The notes under the pieces are model-generated. The model was not told the DNA's origin. It ran no database searches and saw nothing but the letters and a program-made list of their open reading frames with translations. Positions 35,249 through 44,139 of a stretch of DNA of 64,000 bases are shown piece by piece; the stretch's first letter is position 1; each line of letters starts with the position of its first letter. The position numbers and the translations under genes were made by a program. The DNA is from AP-15 sp963736715 (GTDB taxonomy: Bacteria; Pseudomonadota; Alphaproteobacteria; ATCC43930; CGMCC-115725): assembly GCA_963736715.1 (NCBI GenBank), contig CAVTQA010000031.1, forward strand, positions 1-64,000, written 5' to 3'.

Positions 35249-36791
35249 ATGCCTTCCAGCATCATCCGCGGCCTCGCCGTGATCACCGAACCGGCAGACC
35301 GCCGTCATTGGCAACAAATCGATGACGGCGCGGTATTGCAACGCGATGGCGTCATCGCCGAGATCGGCCCCTTTGCCGAGCTCTCGGCGCGGCAACCCGG
35401 TGTCCCGGTGATCGGCACCGGGCGCCAAGTGGTATTGCCGGGGTTCGTCAACGGTCATCATCATATCGGCCTGACCCCGGTGCAGCACGGTTCGCCCGAC
35501 ATGCCTCTGGAGCTGTGGTTCGTGACCCGGCTGGTGACCCGGCATGTCGATCTTTATCTCGATACCCTCTATTCCGCCTTTGAGATGATCGCGTCCGGGA
35601 TCACCACCGTGCAGCACCTGCACGGCTGGCTCCCGGGCGGGCTCGCCGCGGTCGAGGCCGGCGCTGGCGAGGTGATCCGCGCGTACGAAGACATCGGCAT
35701 GCGGGTGTCGTATTCCTTCGCGCTGCGCGATCAGAACCGGCTCGTCTACCAGGATGACAAGCAATTCACGGAAAACCTGCCCGTCGAGCTGCGTCCGGCA
35801 ATGGAGCGGCACTTCGCGCGCTTTCAAGTGTCGCTCGCCGATTACGGCGCGTTGTTCGAGCAGCTCCATGCCAAGCATCACGACAAGGAACGGGTCAAAA
35901 TCCAGCTGGCGCCCGCCAATCTCCATTGGTGCTCCGATGCGGCATTGACGATGCTCGCCGACTATTCGGAGCGATACGATGCGCCGATGCACATGCACCT
36001 CGTCGAGACCGCCTACCAGAAGGAGTATGCCCGGCCGACGCGGCGGTGGCACCGCCCTCGACTATATCGATCGTTTCGGGTTCCTGGGGCCGCGGCTGAC
36101 ATTGGGGCATGGCGTGTGGCTCAACGAGGCCGATCTCGACCGCATTGCCGCGACCGGCACCCATATCTGCCACAATTGCAGCTCCAACTTCCGCCTGCGC
36201 AGCGGCCTTGCGCCACTCAATTTCTTCGAGGAGCGCGGCATCAATACCGCGATCGGCCTCGACGAGGCCGGCATCAATGACGACCGCGACATGCTGCAGG
36301 AGATGCGCATGGTCTTGCGCGCGCATCGCGTGCCGGGAATGGACGAGGAAGATGTCCCAAGCGTCGGCCAGGTCCTGCGCATGGCAACCACCGGCGGCGC
36401 GATGACGACGCCCTTTGGCGGCCGGATCGGCAGCCTCGCGGTCGGCAAGGCCGCCGATCTCGTCCTTATCGATTGGGACAAGATCGCCTATCCCTATCTC
36501 GACCCGGAGACACCAATTCTCGACGCTGTGCTGCAACGAGGGCGCACTGACGCCGTCGACCTGGTCATGGTGGCAGGCGAGGTGGTCTACCAGAACGGAC
36601 GCTTCACTCGCGTCGATCGGGACGCCGCGCTGCGCGAACTGCATCAATCATTGCAGCGTCGTCTCGCCGAGGACGAAGTCGAGCGGCGCCAGTTGTCGAA
36701 AGCGCTGCTGCCGCATGTCCGGCGATTTTACGCCGGATATTTCGATCCCGAGGTGCACCTGCCCTATTACCGGGGAAGCTCGCGTCAATAG
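35249..36791 (+). pseudogene. AtzA/TrzA/SsnA-type metal amidohydrolase, frameshifted
   Basis: ATG 35249 follows GAGGGGAGA. The metal-dependent amidohydrolase motifs are complete over two frames: GFVNGHHHIGL (first His pair), MHMHLVETAY (third His), then after a +1 shift near 36036 LTLGHGVWLN (fourth His) and TAIGLDEAGINDDRD (Asp). The extra base is probably a C in GCCCGG. Repaired, the protein has about 513 residues, slightly long for the group that removes amino or chloro groups from s-triazines, guanine or related heterocycles. It would act in the cytoplasm on what the upstream transporter imports. Single lesion, so possibly a sequence error. Confidence 0.75.
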
Positions 36792-36813
36792 CGAGCGGCG
36801 TCGATATGGCATC

Positions 36814-37209
36814 TCAAGAGCGGCGGGCGATTAAATCGATTTCGACGATGCCGCCGCGTGCCAGATGCGTGACCCCGACCGTGGTCCGCGCCGGCAGCCG
36901 GTCGGGCTTGAAATATTCGGTGTAGAGGCGGTTGAAGGCGGCGTAGTCGCGCTCGAAATGTGTGAGAAATATGCGCGCGCAAACAACATCTTCGAACCCG
37001 GCGCCAGCCCCCGCGAGCGCGCGTTTGAGATTGTCCATCACCTTGCGGGTCTGCGCCTCGATCCCTTCCGGAAGCGGCAGTAAATCATCATCCGGGTCGG
37101 TGGCGAGCTGGCCGGTCACGAATAGCCAGCCATCCGCCTCGACGACGTGGCTGTAAGGTGCCACAGGCTTCGGCGCGTTCGGGATCAGATGATAAATCGG
37201 CGCACTCAC
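36814..37209 (-). CDS. RidA/YjgF/UK114-family protein
   Basis: 131 residues with the family features VAPYSHVVEADGWLFVTGQL at the start, the Arg of LPARTTVGVTHLA, and the C-terminal VEIDLIAR. RidA-type proteins hydrolyse reactive enamines/imines to ketones and ammonia. Cluster members elsewhere deaminate aminoacrylate-type intermediates in pyrimidine or amino-acid breakdown. It is the last gene of the minus-strand operon, 14 bases after the DUF1989 gene, and converges with the amidohydrolase. Confidence 0.88.
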   Translation of the reverse strand: MSAPIYHLIPNAPKPVAPYSHVVEADGWLFVTGQLATDPDDDLLPLPEGIEAQTRKVMDNLKRALAGAGAGFEDVVCARIFLTHFERDYAAFNRLYTEYFKPDRLPARTTVGVTHLARGGIVEIDLIARRS

Positions 37210-37223
37210 GATCCTTCTCCTTG

Positions 37224-37865
37224 CTACGGCTTTCCGCTCTGAGCCGGCCGCCAGATTATCGCCCGGATCGGCGTCAGGTTGTAGGCGTTGCAGGGGTTGT
37301 GCACCTGCGGGCAGTTTGACAATACTGCCAACACGTCACGCTCGGCGCGCAGATCGACATAGTTCCCCGCCGCCGAATGCCCATAGACATTGACTGCTGC
37401 GCCGTCGGCGGCGACCGGCACGCTCATAAAGAAATTGACGTTGCTGACGATATAGCTGCGGTCGAGCCCGAACTGCGCCAGGGCCTCGACGAAATTGCCG
37501 AAGCAGCTATGCGTCCCACGAACGCCGTAGCGCAGGACGTTGTTGGGTTCGCTGCAGCAGCCGTAGATCGTGTCGTGCCGACCGCAAGTATCTTCGACGA
37601 CCGTAAACAGCGCGTTGCCGAGATCGGAATACAGAACCGTGCCCTTGTCGACGAACAATTTGCCCTGGACCTTGATCGTGTTGGTCGCGCAATAGCGATC
37701 GGTCGGATCCGCCGCGTCGTAGCACAGGAAGTCGACCGCCTGCTGGCCCTCGAGATCGATCAGCCGCAGCATATCGCCCTTTGCGACGCGGTGGCCCCAG
37801 GGCCGCCCGGGCGGCACCACCGCATCAAACAGGATTTCGCCGGGAGGGGGGCTCGGTTCGGTCAT
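37224..37865 (-). CDS. DUF1989 urea carboxylase-associated family protein
   Basis: 213 residues. Conserved Cys and His segments typical of DUF1989 are present: VDFLCYDAADPTDRY, DTCGRHDTIYGCCS and HSCFGNFVEAL. Proteins of this family accompany urea carboxylase, guanidine carboxylase and some deaminase genes. The Cys-rich centre suggests metal binding. Here the gene is fused in an operon with a polar amino-acid ABC importer and RidA, not with urea carboxylase. The enzymatic role is not firmly known; a link to a nitrogen-rich amide or amidine is inferred. Confidence 0.8.
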   Translation of the reverse strand: MTEPSPPPGEILFDAVVPPGRPWGHRVAKGDMLRLIDLEGQQAVDFLCYDAADPTDRYCATNTIKVQGKLFVDKGTVLYSDLGNALFTVVEDTCGRHDTIYGCCSEPNNVLRYGVRGTHSCFGNFVEALAQFGLDRSYIVSNVNFFMSVPVAADGAAVNVYGHSAAGNYVDLRAERDVLAVLSNCPQVHNPCNAYNLTPIRAIIWRPAQSGKP

Positions 37866-37875
37866 GGGTACGATC

Positions 37876-38691
37876 CTAGCTGGCTACCATCGCGGTGGCG
37901 CTTGTGGCGGAGTAGCGCTGAAGGAACTGGCGAGCGCGATCAGTTGACGGTGCGGAGAAGAACTGGGCCGGCGCCCCAGTCTCGACGACCTGGCCGCGGT
38001 CGAGAAAGACCATGCGTGTCGCTGCGTCGCGGGCAAAGCCCATCTCATGGGTAACGATGACCATCGTCATGCCGTCGCGCGCCAGTTGGCGCATGACCAG
38101 GATGACTTCGCCGACCAGCTCGGGATCGAGCGCACTTGTCGGCTCGTCGAACAGCAGGAGATCGGGCTGCACCGCCAACGCGCGGGCAATGCCGACGCGC
38201 TGTTTCTGCCCGCCCGAGAGCCGTGCCGGGAAAGCGTCGCGCTTGTCGCCGAGCCCGACCTTCTGCAGCAGTCCCTGGGCCGCTTCGCGCACCTCGGCCC
38301 GCGGGCGTTTCTGGACGTGCAGCGGCGCCTCCATCACGTTCTGCAATACGGTCAGGTGCGGCCACAGCGCGAAATGTTGGAACACCATGCCGATACGGGT
38401 GCGGATCTGCGCCAGTTCCGAATCCGACATCGCAATATGGCCGCCGGCGCGCATCCCGACGCGGCGGCCATTCAAAAACACGGCGCCCGTGTCCGGCTTT
38501 TCGAGCCAGTTGATGCAGCGCAGGAGAGTCGACTTGCCGGAGCCGGACGGCCCGACGATGCATACGGTCTCGCCGCGGGCGACGGTCAAGCTGATATCCG
38601 ACAATACCTGGAGCGCCCCAAAACTCTTCGAGATCGCGCGCAGTTCGAGCACCGGCGGTTCGGCAGGCCGCTTCGCGACGGCATCGTTCAT
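37876..38691 (-). CDS. Polar amino-acid ABC transporter ATPase (GlnQ/HisP type)
   Basis: 271 residues. Walker A GPSGSGKST lies at about 40-48, signature LSGGQKQR, Walker B LLLFDEPTSALD, and VTHEMGFARDA completes the switch region. It has the long Q-loop insert MVFQHFALWPHLTVLQNVME typical of amino-acid importers. ATG 38691 overlaps the preceding permease stop. It supplies energy to the two permeases upstream and is ten bases from the DUF1989 gene. Confidence 0.92.
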   Translation of the reverse strand: MNDAVAKRPAEPPVLELRAISKSFGALQVLSDISLTVARGETVCIVGPSGSGKSTLLRCINWLEKPDTGAVFLNGRRVGMRAGGHIAMSDSELAQIRTRIGMVFQHFALWPHLTVLQNVMEAPLHVQKRPRAEVREAAQGLLQKVGLGDKRDAFPARLSGGQKQRVGIARALAVQPDLLLFDEPTSALDPELVGEVILVMRQLARDGMTMVIVTHEMGFARDAATRMVFLDRGQVVETGAPAQFFSAPSTDRARQFLQRYSATSATAMVAS

Positions 38692-39344
38692 CTCCGCGCC
38701 TCAGCCATGCGGCCGATCCCGGCCACCGCCGCCTCGACGATCAGGCACAATACCCAATAAAGCAGTACCGCGGTCACGAACGCGGCGAACGGCACGAAAT
38801 AGGTGGCCTGGATCGAGCTCGCCTCGTGGGTCAGCTCGGGGACTGCGATAATCGTCAGAAACGCACTGTCCTTGATAATCTGGATCAGCTGATTGCCGAT
38901 CATCGGGATCGCCGCGAGAATCACCGGCGGCAGCACGATGCGGCGGAACAGGTTGACCCCGACAAAGCCGAACGCATGGCCGGCCTCGATCATTTCTCGC
39001 GACAGCCCAACCCAGGCCGCGCGCAGCAATTCCGCCATATAGGCCGCGTTGTAGAGCGTCAGTGCGACGAGCCCCGCGCCCCAATTGGTGAAGCGGATGC
39101 CGAACGACGGCAGCCCGTAATAGACGAGATAGGCGAACAGCAAAAACGGCACGCAGCGCATCGTGTCGACGAAATAACGCCCCGCCGCCGCCAGCGGCCG
39201 CGCCCGCACCATCAGCGCCATCGCGAGGAGGCAGCCGAGCGCAAAGGCCAATGCCGCCGATGAAAGCGACAGCCATACCGTGTTCGCGAGCCCGTTCAGA
39301 ATCTGGTCGCGATGCGCCCAGGTGATGCCAAAATCACGGATCAT
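38688..39344 (-). CDS. Polar amino-acid ABC transporter permease (HisM/GlnP type)
   Basis: 218 residues, about five membrane segments. The start region LNGLANTVWLSLSSAALAF and the coupling loop EAGHAFGFVGVNLFRRIVLP are classic for this family, as is RCVPFLLFAYLVYYGLP. It overlaps both neighbours by four bases. It forms a heterodimer with the permease at 39341. Confidence 0.92.
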   Translation of the reverse strand: MIRDFGITWAHRDQILNGLANTVWLSLSSAALAFALGCLLAMALMVRARPLAAAGRYFVDTMRCVPFLLFAYLVYYGLPSFGIRFTNWGAGLVALTLYNAAYMAELLRAAWVGLSREMIEAGHAFGFVGVNLFRRIVLPPVILAAIPMIGNQLIQIIKDSAFLTIIAVPELTHEASSIQATYFVPFAAFVTAVLLYWVLCLIVEAAVAGIGRMAEARR

Positions 39345-39988
39345 GCCGCCGCCGTACCGGCAATCCGTCGGCGCTCGACATTGCGCTGCGCGAGCACGAA
39401 CACGGCGACGATGATCCCGTAGATGACTAGGGCGACCAGCAGCGGCGGCAGCGGCCGATAGGTCTCGGCCCCGACACGCACCGCCGCACGCGTCACGTCG
39501 ACGATGCCGACGACCGCCACAGCCGGGCTCGCCTTGATCAGCAGGCTCATCTCATTGACCAGTGCCGGCAGGCAGGTGCGCAGGATTTGGGGCAGGATGA
39601 TGCGGCGGAAACGCAGCGCCCCGCCCATGCCGAAAGAGACCGACGCATCGAGCTGCTCGCGCGGGAAGTCAACGAGCGCCGCCCGCCAGATCTCGCAATT
39701 GAACGCGGCGGTGTTGAGCATCAGGGTCAAGATCGCGGTCGGCACCGGGTCCATTTCGATCCCGGCATTGGGCAGCGCAAAGAAAATCAACAGCGCCAAG
39801 GTCACTGCCGGCGTCGCGCGCATGACGCTGACATAGGTGGCAACGATCGGTGACACCACGGGCACGCGGGTCGAGCGTAAGAGCGCCAAAGCGAGGCCGA
39901 GCGGCACGCCGAGCGCAATCCCCGACAGCGACAGCGAGACGGTCGCCACCGCGCCCCGAAGAATGGCGAGGAAATCCAGGACGCTCAT
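39341..39988 (-). CDS. Polar amino-acid ABC transporter permease (HisQ/GlnP type)
   Basis: 215 residues, with LRGAVATVSLSLSGIALGVP at the start, RATPAVTLALLIFFALP in the middle and the coupling loop DASVSFGMGGALRFRRIILP. It is the second membrane subunit of the same importer. Its start lies 27 bases after the binding-protein stop. Confidence 0.92.
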   Translation of the reverse strand: MSVLDFLAILRGAVATVSLSLSGIALGVPLGLALALLRSTRVPVVSPIVATYVSVMRATPAVTLALLIFFALPNAGIEMDPVPTAILTLMLNTAAFNCEIWRAALVDFPREQLDASVSFGMGGALRFRRIILPQILRTCLPALVNEMSLLIKASPAVAVVGIVDVTRAAVRVGAETYRPLPPLLVALVIYGIIVAVFVLAQRNVERRRIAGTAAA

Positions 39989-40015
39989 ATGCCCCGCGCG
40001 GCCGCTTGCGCGCGG

Positions 40016-40873
40016 TCAATACTCCGCCGTGACATATGTCGGCATGTCCGGCATCTCGATGCCGAGCCATTTCTTCTGCAGCGCGACGAGTTCGCCATTG
40101 GCGCGCTCCTGGGCGAGGAACTGGTTGATCACCGCCAAGAGCTCCGAATTGCCCTTCTTGACCGGCCATGCCGCATAGCCCGGCGCAGCGACCGCCTCGC
40201 CGACGGCGAACACATCAGGCTTTTCCTTCACGATCGTGTCCAGGTTGATCTGCGTGTTGATGACGAAATCGGTACGACCGATCGCGAGGTCCTGATAGGC
40301 CTCCGGATAGGAGGTGTACTGCACCACCTCGCCGAGATGCCCACCCATGCTTTCCAGCTTGGCTTTGAGTTGCGGCAGGTGCTGCAGCAGCGCGCTACCT
40401 GCCTGGATGCCCAGCGGACGGCCGCTCAAATCCTTGATCGATTTTATCTTTTCGTCATCCTTGCGCTTCAGGTAATAGTCGGTCACCGCGGCGATCGGCA
40501 TCGAGAAATCGAGCGATTGCTGTCGTTCCTTCGTGATGATCGCGGCGGTGATGGCGATGTCGTACTTGCCGGTGCTGACCCCGGCCAGGAGCCCGGTCCA
40601 CGGGATGATCTCCTGCTTGATTTCGAACGGCAGGAATTTGCGCAGTTTCTCGATCAGTTCGTTGTCGTAGCCGACCGGCTTGCCGTCCTGGATGTATTCG
40701 AACGGGCGGAAATCGTCCTCGGTGACCACCACCAGGTAGCCCCGCTTCTTGATCTCATCGAGCGTCGCGGCGGAAACGAGGCTCGATGTCAGCCCCGCAG
40801 CCACAAGCGCGCCAATCAGCAGCGCCCGGCGCCCCATGGCGCGGCCCGCCGTCGTGGTCGTATCGGTGATCAT
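40016..40873 (-). CDS. Polar amino-acid ABC transporter binding protein (GlnH/HisJ type)
   Basis: 285 residues from ATG 40873. A longer in-frame start at 40942 adds 23 residues without leader features, so the internal start is preferred. The leader has GRRALLIGALVAAGLTSSLV and ends in SAA. The mature start TLDEIKKRGYLVVVTEDDFR is the family hallmark, with DGKPVGYDNELIEKL next. It binds a polar amino acid or a related small nitrogen compound in the periplasm. First gene of a six-gene minus-strand operon. Confidence 0.9.
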   Translation of the reverse strand: MITDTTTTAGRAMGRRALLIGALVAAGLTSSLVSAATLDEIKKRGYLVVVTEDDFRPFEYIQDGKPVGYDNELIEKLRKFLPFEIKQEIIPWTGLLAGVSTGKYDIAITAAIITKERQQSLDFSMPIAAVTDYYLKRKDDEKIKSIKDLSGRPLGIQAGSALLQHLPQLKAKLESMGGHLGEVVQYTSYPEAYQDLAIGRTDFVINTQINLDTIVKEKPDVFAVGEAVAAPGYAAWPVKKGNSELLAVINQFLAQERANGELVALQKKWLGIEMPDMPTYVTAEY

Positions 40874-41194
40874 CGCTTGCCACCCCGCGTTCCATTGGTC
40901 GAGATCGCTCAGTCGAAGGTGAAGCCGTGGCGCCGCAGCCAAGCCGGAAATGCGCCGGCCTGCGGCTGCGCCGCCTGGTGGGCATCAGGAGCAAGCGCCA
41001 TGCCACCGGTGGCGACAGCGCCCCCAATTCCCGCCGGCGGTAGGTGTGACACGGGTTCTGCCTAATGAACGATCACATTCCCCCAAATTTGCCGCCAGCA
41101 GGCAGCACACCCAAAATCCCCGCCGTGGCGGCCGCGGTAGCCAACCTGCTCAAGCCAGGCGATACGGCGGACAATCTCGCCGTTCTGTGCAGCG
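40874..41194. other. Gap between two minus-strand operons, with possible debris
   Basis: About 320 bp. The minus strand reads AGAFPAWLRRHGFTFD to a stop near 40912, perhaps the tail of a lost protein. The plus strand at 41065 opens MNDHIPPNLPPAGSTPKIPA for some 40 codons before running into the next gene; it is unassigned. A minus-strand sigma-54-like site lies at 40991-41005. Confidence 0.4.
40991..41005 (-). promoter_or_regulatory. Possible sigma-54 promoter for the amino-acid transporter operon
   Basis: The minus strand reads TGGCATG-GCGC-TTGC followed by T. The match is good, but the start codon lies about 117 bases further on, unlike the 23-46 bases seen at the other sites. It could be chance. 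Confidence 0.4.
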
Positions 41195-43270
41195 TTAGAT
41201 CGCCGCCCGTTGCCGGTCCGGGCGGACCAAGACCGGCGGCACTGCGGTGTTGGGAAGGAAGTCGAGATGGCAGGCGATGGCGTGGGACTCGGTCAGCGGC
41301 CTGAGCGGAGGTGACGTCGTATCGCAGACCGTTCCCAATTTGTGCGGGCAGCGTGCCGCGAAGACACAGCCGGCCTCCGCCGCGGCAGCCATAACGCTAG
41401 CGGTGGGTTCCGTCACCGCCTCGTCATCCGCGGCCGAAGCGAGCAACATCTCGGTATAGGGGTGGTGGGGCGGCGCCAACACCTCGGCGGCAATGCCGAT
41501 CTCGCAGATGCGGCCGCGATACATCACCGCAATACGGTCCGAGAGCTGTGCGACGACCGCGAGGTCGTGCGAGATGAACAAGTAGGACAAGCCGAACGCG
41601 TCGCGCAAATCGGCCAGCAGATTGACGATCGTCGCCTGCACTGACACGTCGAGCGCGGAGACGGGCTCGTCGCAGACGATGAACCGCGGCTCGGTAGCAA
41701 GCGCGCGGGCAATCGCGACCCGCTGCCGCTCGCCGCCACTCAACTGATGGGGAAAGCGCTTCCGATAGGCGGCCGGTAGCCGCACCATGTCGAGCAGCGC
41801 CTCCACACGCTGGGGCCGGTCGCGCCGCTTTGCCAGGCTGAAGAGCGCGAGCGGCCGCTCCAGCGCCTCGCCTACCGATATTCGGGGATTGAGCGACGAG
41901 CCGACATTCTGGAAGACGATCTGCGCCTGTTTGCGAAACGGGCTTAGCGCTTGGGCGGGCAAGCGCGCGAGATCGGCGCCATCGAACTCGACGCTGCCGC
42001 CGCTCTGCCGCAACAGCTGCAAAAGCAGACGGCCGAGAGTGGATTTGCCGCAGCCGCTCTCGCCGACGAGCCCCAGCACCTCACCGGGCGAGATCGACAG
42101 CGAGACGTCATTCACGGCGGGAACGCGCCTCGCCCGTCGGTAAATCTGCGGCCGGCCGCCAGCGACCGACAGCCGCCAAGCCGTCAGACCCGGGCTCGCT
42201 TCGAAGGTCTTGCTGAGACGCGTCGCGTTCACCAGCGCATCGCCGCGCCGGAAGGCCGGCGGCACCCCTGCAGCGGCCTGCTGGCGAGGCCAGGGGCCTA
42301 TTGCATCCGCCTTCCAGCACCGAACCCGGTGGCCGTCGGTGGTGCTTGTCAAGGGTTGGGGACCGGCACTACAGCGCGGCTCGTGGAACGGGCAACGCGG
42401 CGCGAACAGGCAGCCGGATTCCGGTTCTGCGGTCGTCGGCATCTGGCCGTCAATAGCAGCGAGGCGGCTGTCCCGCGACGTGGCTACGAGCGGAGGCCGT
42501 GAAGCCAGCAATCCTTTGCTGTAGGGATGCGCAGGCTGCTCCAGCACGCGACAGACATCGCCGAGTTCCACAAGCTGGCTCGCATACATCACCGCGACGT
42601 CATCGCAGAGCCGTCGCACGACGCCGAGATTGTGGCTGATGAACAGGAGGGCGATGCCCTTGTCGCGTCTGAGGTGCGACAGCAGGCGGAGAATTTGCGC
42701 TTCGACTGTGACGTCGAGCGCCGTCGTCGGTTCGTCCAAGATAAGCAGCGGCGGTTCGCAAGCGAGTGCCGCGGCGATCAATGCGCGCTGTTTCATCCCG
42801 CCCGACAATTGGTGCGGGAAGGCGCGAGCGACGTCGGCGGCACGATCGATCCCCATCTCCTGCAACGCCACCTCGGCGCGGCCCAACGCCTTTGCGAGCG
42901 GTATTCCGAGATGCTGCACCATCGGCTCGGCGATTTGCCGCCCGACCCGCAGCGCCGGGTTGAGGGCCGTGAACGGATCCTGGAAGACGGCCCCGATCCG
43001 CCGTCCAAGGATGCTTCGCCGTTGCGCCGGCGTGAGCTCGGCGAGGTTTTGACCCTCGAACAGGATGGCGCCGGTGATCTCCGCCGCTGGCCCGAGAAAG
43101 TCCAGGATTGCACCGGCGACACTGCTCTTGCCGGACCCGGATTCACCGACGATGGCCAGCGCCCCTCCCGGCTCGAGCGCGAAGCTGACATCGCGCACGG
43201 CAGTGACCTGCCGCTCGCCCTCGCGATAGCGGATCGTGAGGTTGCGGATCTCGAGCAGCGGCGTGTTCAT
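41195..43270 (-). CDS. Fused double ATPase of a dipeptide/oligopeptide-type ABC transporter (DppD-DppF fusion)
   Basis: 691 residues from ATG 43270. The first ATPase half has Walker A GESGSGKSS, signature LSGGMKQR, Walker B LILDEPTTALD and an iron-sulfur-like Cys tail (CLFAPRCPFHEPRC). The second half starts near residue 360 with Walker A GESGCGKST, signature LSGGERQR, Walker B FIVCDEPVSALDVS, and again a Cys tail (CVFAARCPHKLGTVC). Both halves are full OppD/DppD and OppF/DppF modules, so one chain replaces two usual subunits. The frame is open further upstream to 44008, but that part is the out-of-frame permease. It overlaps the permease by four bases. Confidence 0.92.
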   Translation of the reverse strand: MNTPLLEIRNLTIRYREGERQVTAVRDVSFALEPGGALAIVGESGSGKSSVAGAILDFLGPAAEITGAILFEGQNLAELTPAQRRSILGRRIGAVFQDPFTALNPALRVGRQIAEPMVQHLGIPLAKALGRAEVALQEMGIDRAADVARAFPHQLSGGMKQRALIAAALACEPPLLILDEPTTALDVTVEAQILRLLSHLRRDKGIALLFISHNLGVVRRLCDDVAVMYASQLVELGDVCRVLEQPAHPYSKGLLASRPPLVATSRDSRLAAIDGQMPTTAEPESGCLFAPRCPFHEPRCSAGPQPLTSTTDGHRVRCWKADAIGPWPRQQAAAGVPPAFRRGDALVNATRLSKTFEASPGLTAWRLSVAGGRPQIYRRARRVPAVNDVSLSISPGEVLGLVGESGCGKSTLGRLLLQLLRQSGGSVEFDGADLARLPAQALSPFRKQAQIVFQNVGSSLNPRISVGEALERPLALFSLAKRRDRPQRVEALLDMVRLPAAYRKRFPHQLSGGERQRVAIARALATEPRFIVCDEPVSALDVSVQATIVNLLADLRDAFGLSYLFISHDLAVVAQLSDRIAVMYRGRICEIGIAAEVLAPPHHPYTEMLLASAADDEAVTEPTASVMAAAAEAGCVFAARCPHKLGTVCDTTSPPLRPLTESHAIACHLDFLPNTAVPPVLVRPDRQRAAI

Positions 43271-44139
43271 CGGCGGCTGCCGAGCTTTGGGTCGAGCACC
43301 TCCCGCAAGCCGTCGCCGACTAGGCTGATGCCGATGACCGTGATGCTCATCGCGATCCCGGGCGCCAGCGAGATCCACGGCGCCGTGTCGACAAAAGCGC
43401 GGCCATTGCTGATCATCAGGCCCCAATCGGCCGCCGGCGGCTGCACGCCAAACCCGAGAAAGCTGAGCACTGCGCCCAGAAGCACGGCGAACACAACGCG
43501 CAAGCTCGCCTCCACCATCAGGACCGGCCAGACATTGGGCAGCAGCTCGCGCATCAACAAATAGCGCAACCGCTCGCCGCGAGCGCGCGCCGCCTCGATG
43601 AATTCGCCGCTCATCAAGTCGAGTGTGACGCTGCGTGTGACGCGCGCGATCGGCGCCACCGCCAGCACACCGATCGCGATCGCGGTCTTCATCAGGCTGG
43701 GCGGGGTCACCGCCAGGATCAGCAGCACCAGCATGATCGGCGGAAACGCCATCATCACGTCGAGCGTGCGCATGATCAGCTCGTCGGTGGCGCCGCGGCG
43801 ATAGCCGGCGATGAGCCCCAGCGGCACGCCAATCCCCATGCTGATCAGCGTCGCGGTCAGGCCCAGTGCGAGCGACAATTGCGAGCCGAACAGGAGGCGG
43901 CTGAACACGTCGCGGCCGTATTCGTCGGTGCCGGCGAGGTAATGCAGACTCGGCGGCAAGAAGCGATCGCGAATATGCATCTGGTCGTAGGGATAGGGCG
44001 CGATCCATTGCGCCAGCGCCGCGACGACGATCAAGACGAGCACCAACGCGCCGCCGATGACGAGCGCCGCGGGAAGCTGCCGCCGCCGGGCGCGAATGAC
44101 CGGCGCTGCTGCCGCCAGCTCAGCCAATCGACCCGCCAT
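43267..44139 (-). CDS. Dipeptide-type ABC transporter permease (DppC type)
   Basis: 290 residues. After the first helix comes PYPYDQMHIRDRFLPPSLHY and GTDEYGRDVFSRLLFGSQLS, the DppC hallmark. The coupling loop is EAARARGERLRYLLMRELLP. Six membrane segments. It overlaps the DppB-type gene by 20 bases and the ATPase by four. Confidence 0.92.
   Translation of the reverse strand: MAGRLAELAAAAPVIRARRRQLPAALVIGGALVLVLIVVAALAQWIAPYPYDQMHIRDRFLPPSLHYLAGTDEYGRDVFSRLLFGSQLSLALGLTATLISMGIGVPLGLIAGYRRGATDELIMRTLDVMMAFPPIMLVLLILAVTPPSLMKTAIAIGVLAVAPIARVTRSVTLDLMSGEFIEAARARGERLRYLLMRELLPNVWPVLMVEASLRVVFAVLLGAVLSFLGFGVQPPAADWGLMISNGRAFVDTAPWISLAPGIAMSITVIGISLVGDGLREVLDPKLGSRR

Noticed and set aside
43271..44008. 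Upstream extension of the fused ATPase frame to 44008
   Set aside because: This part overlaps the DppC-type permease in another frame, and the proper ATPase start is ATG 43270.
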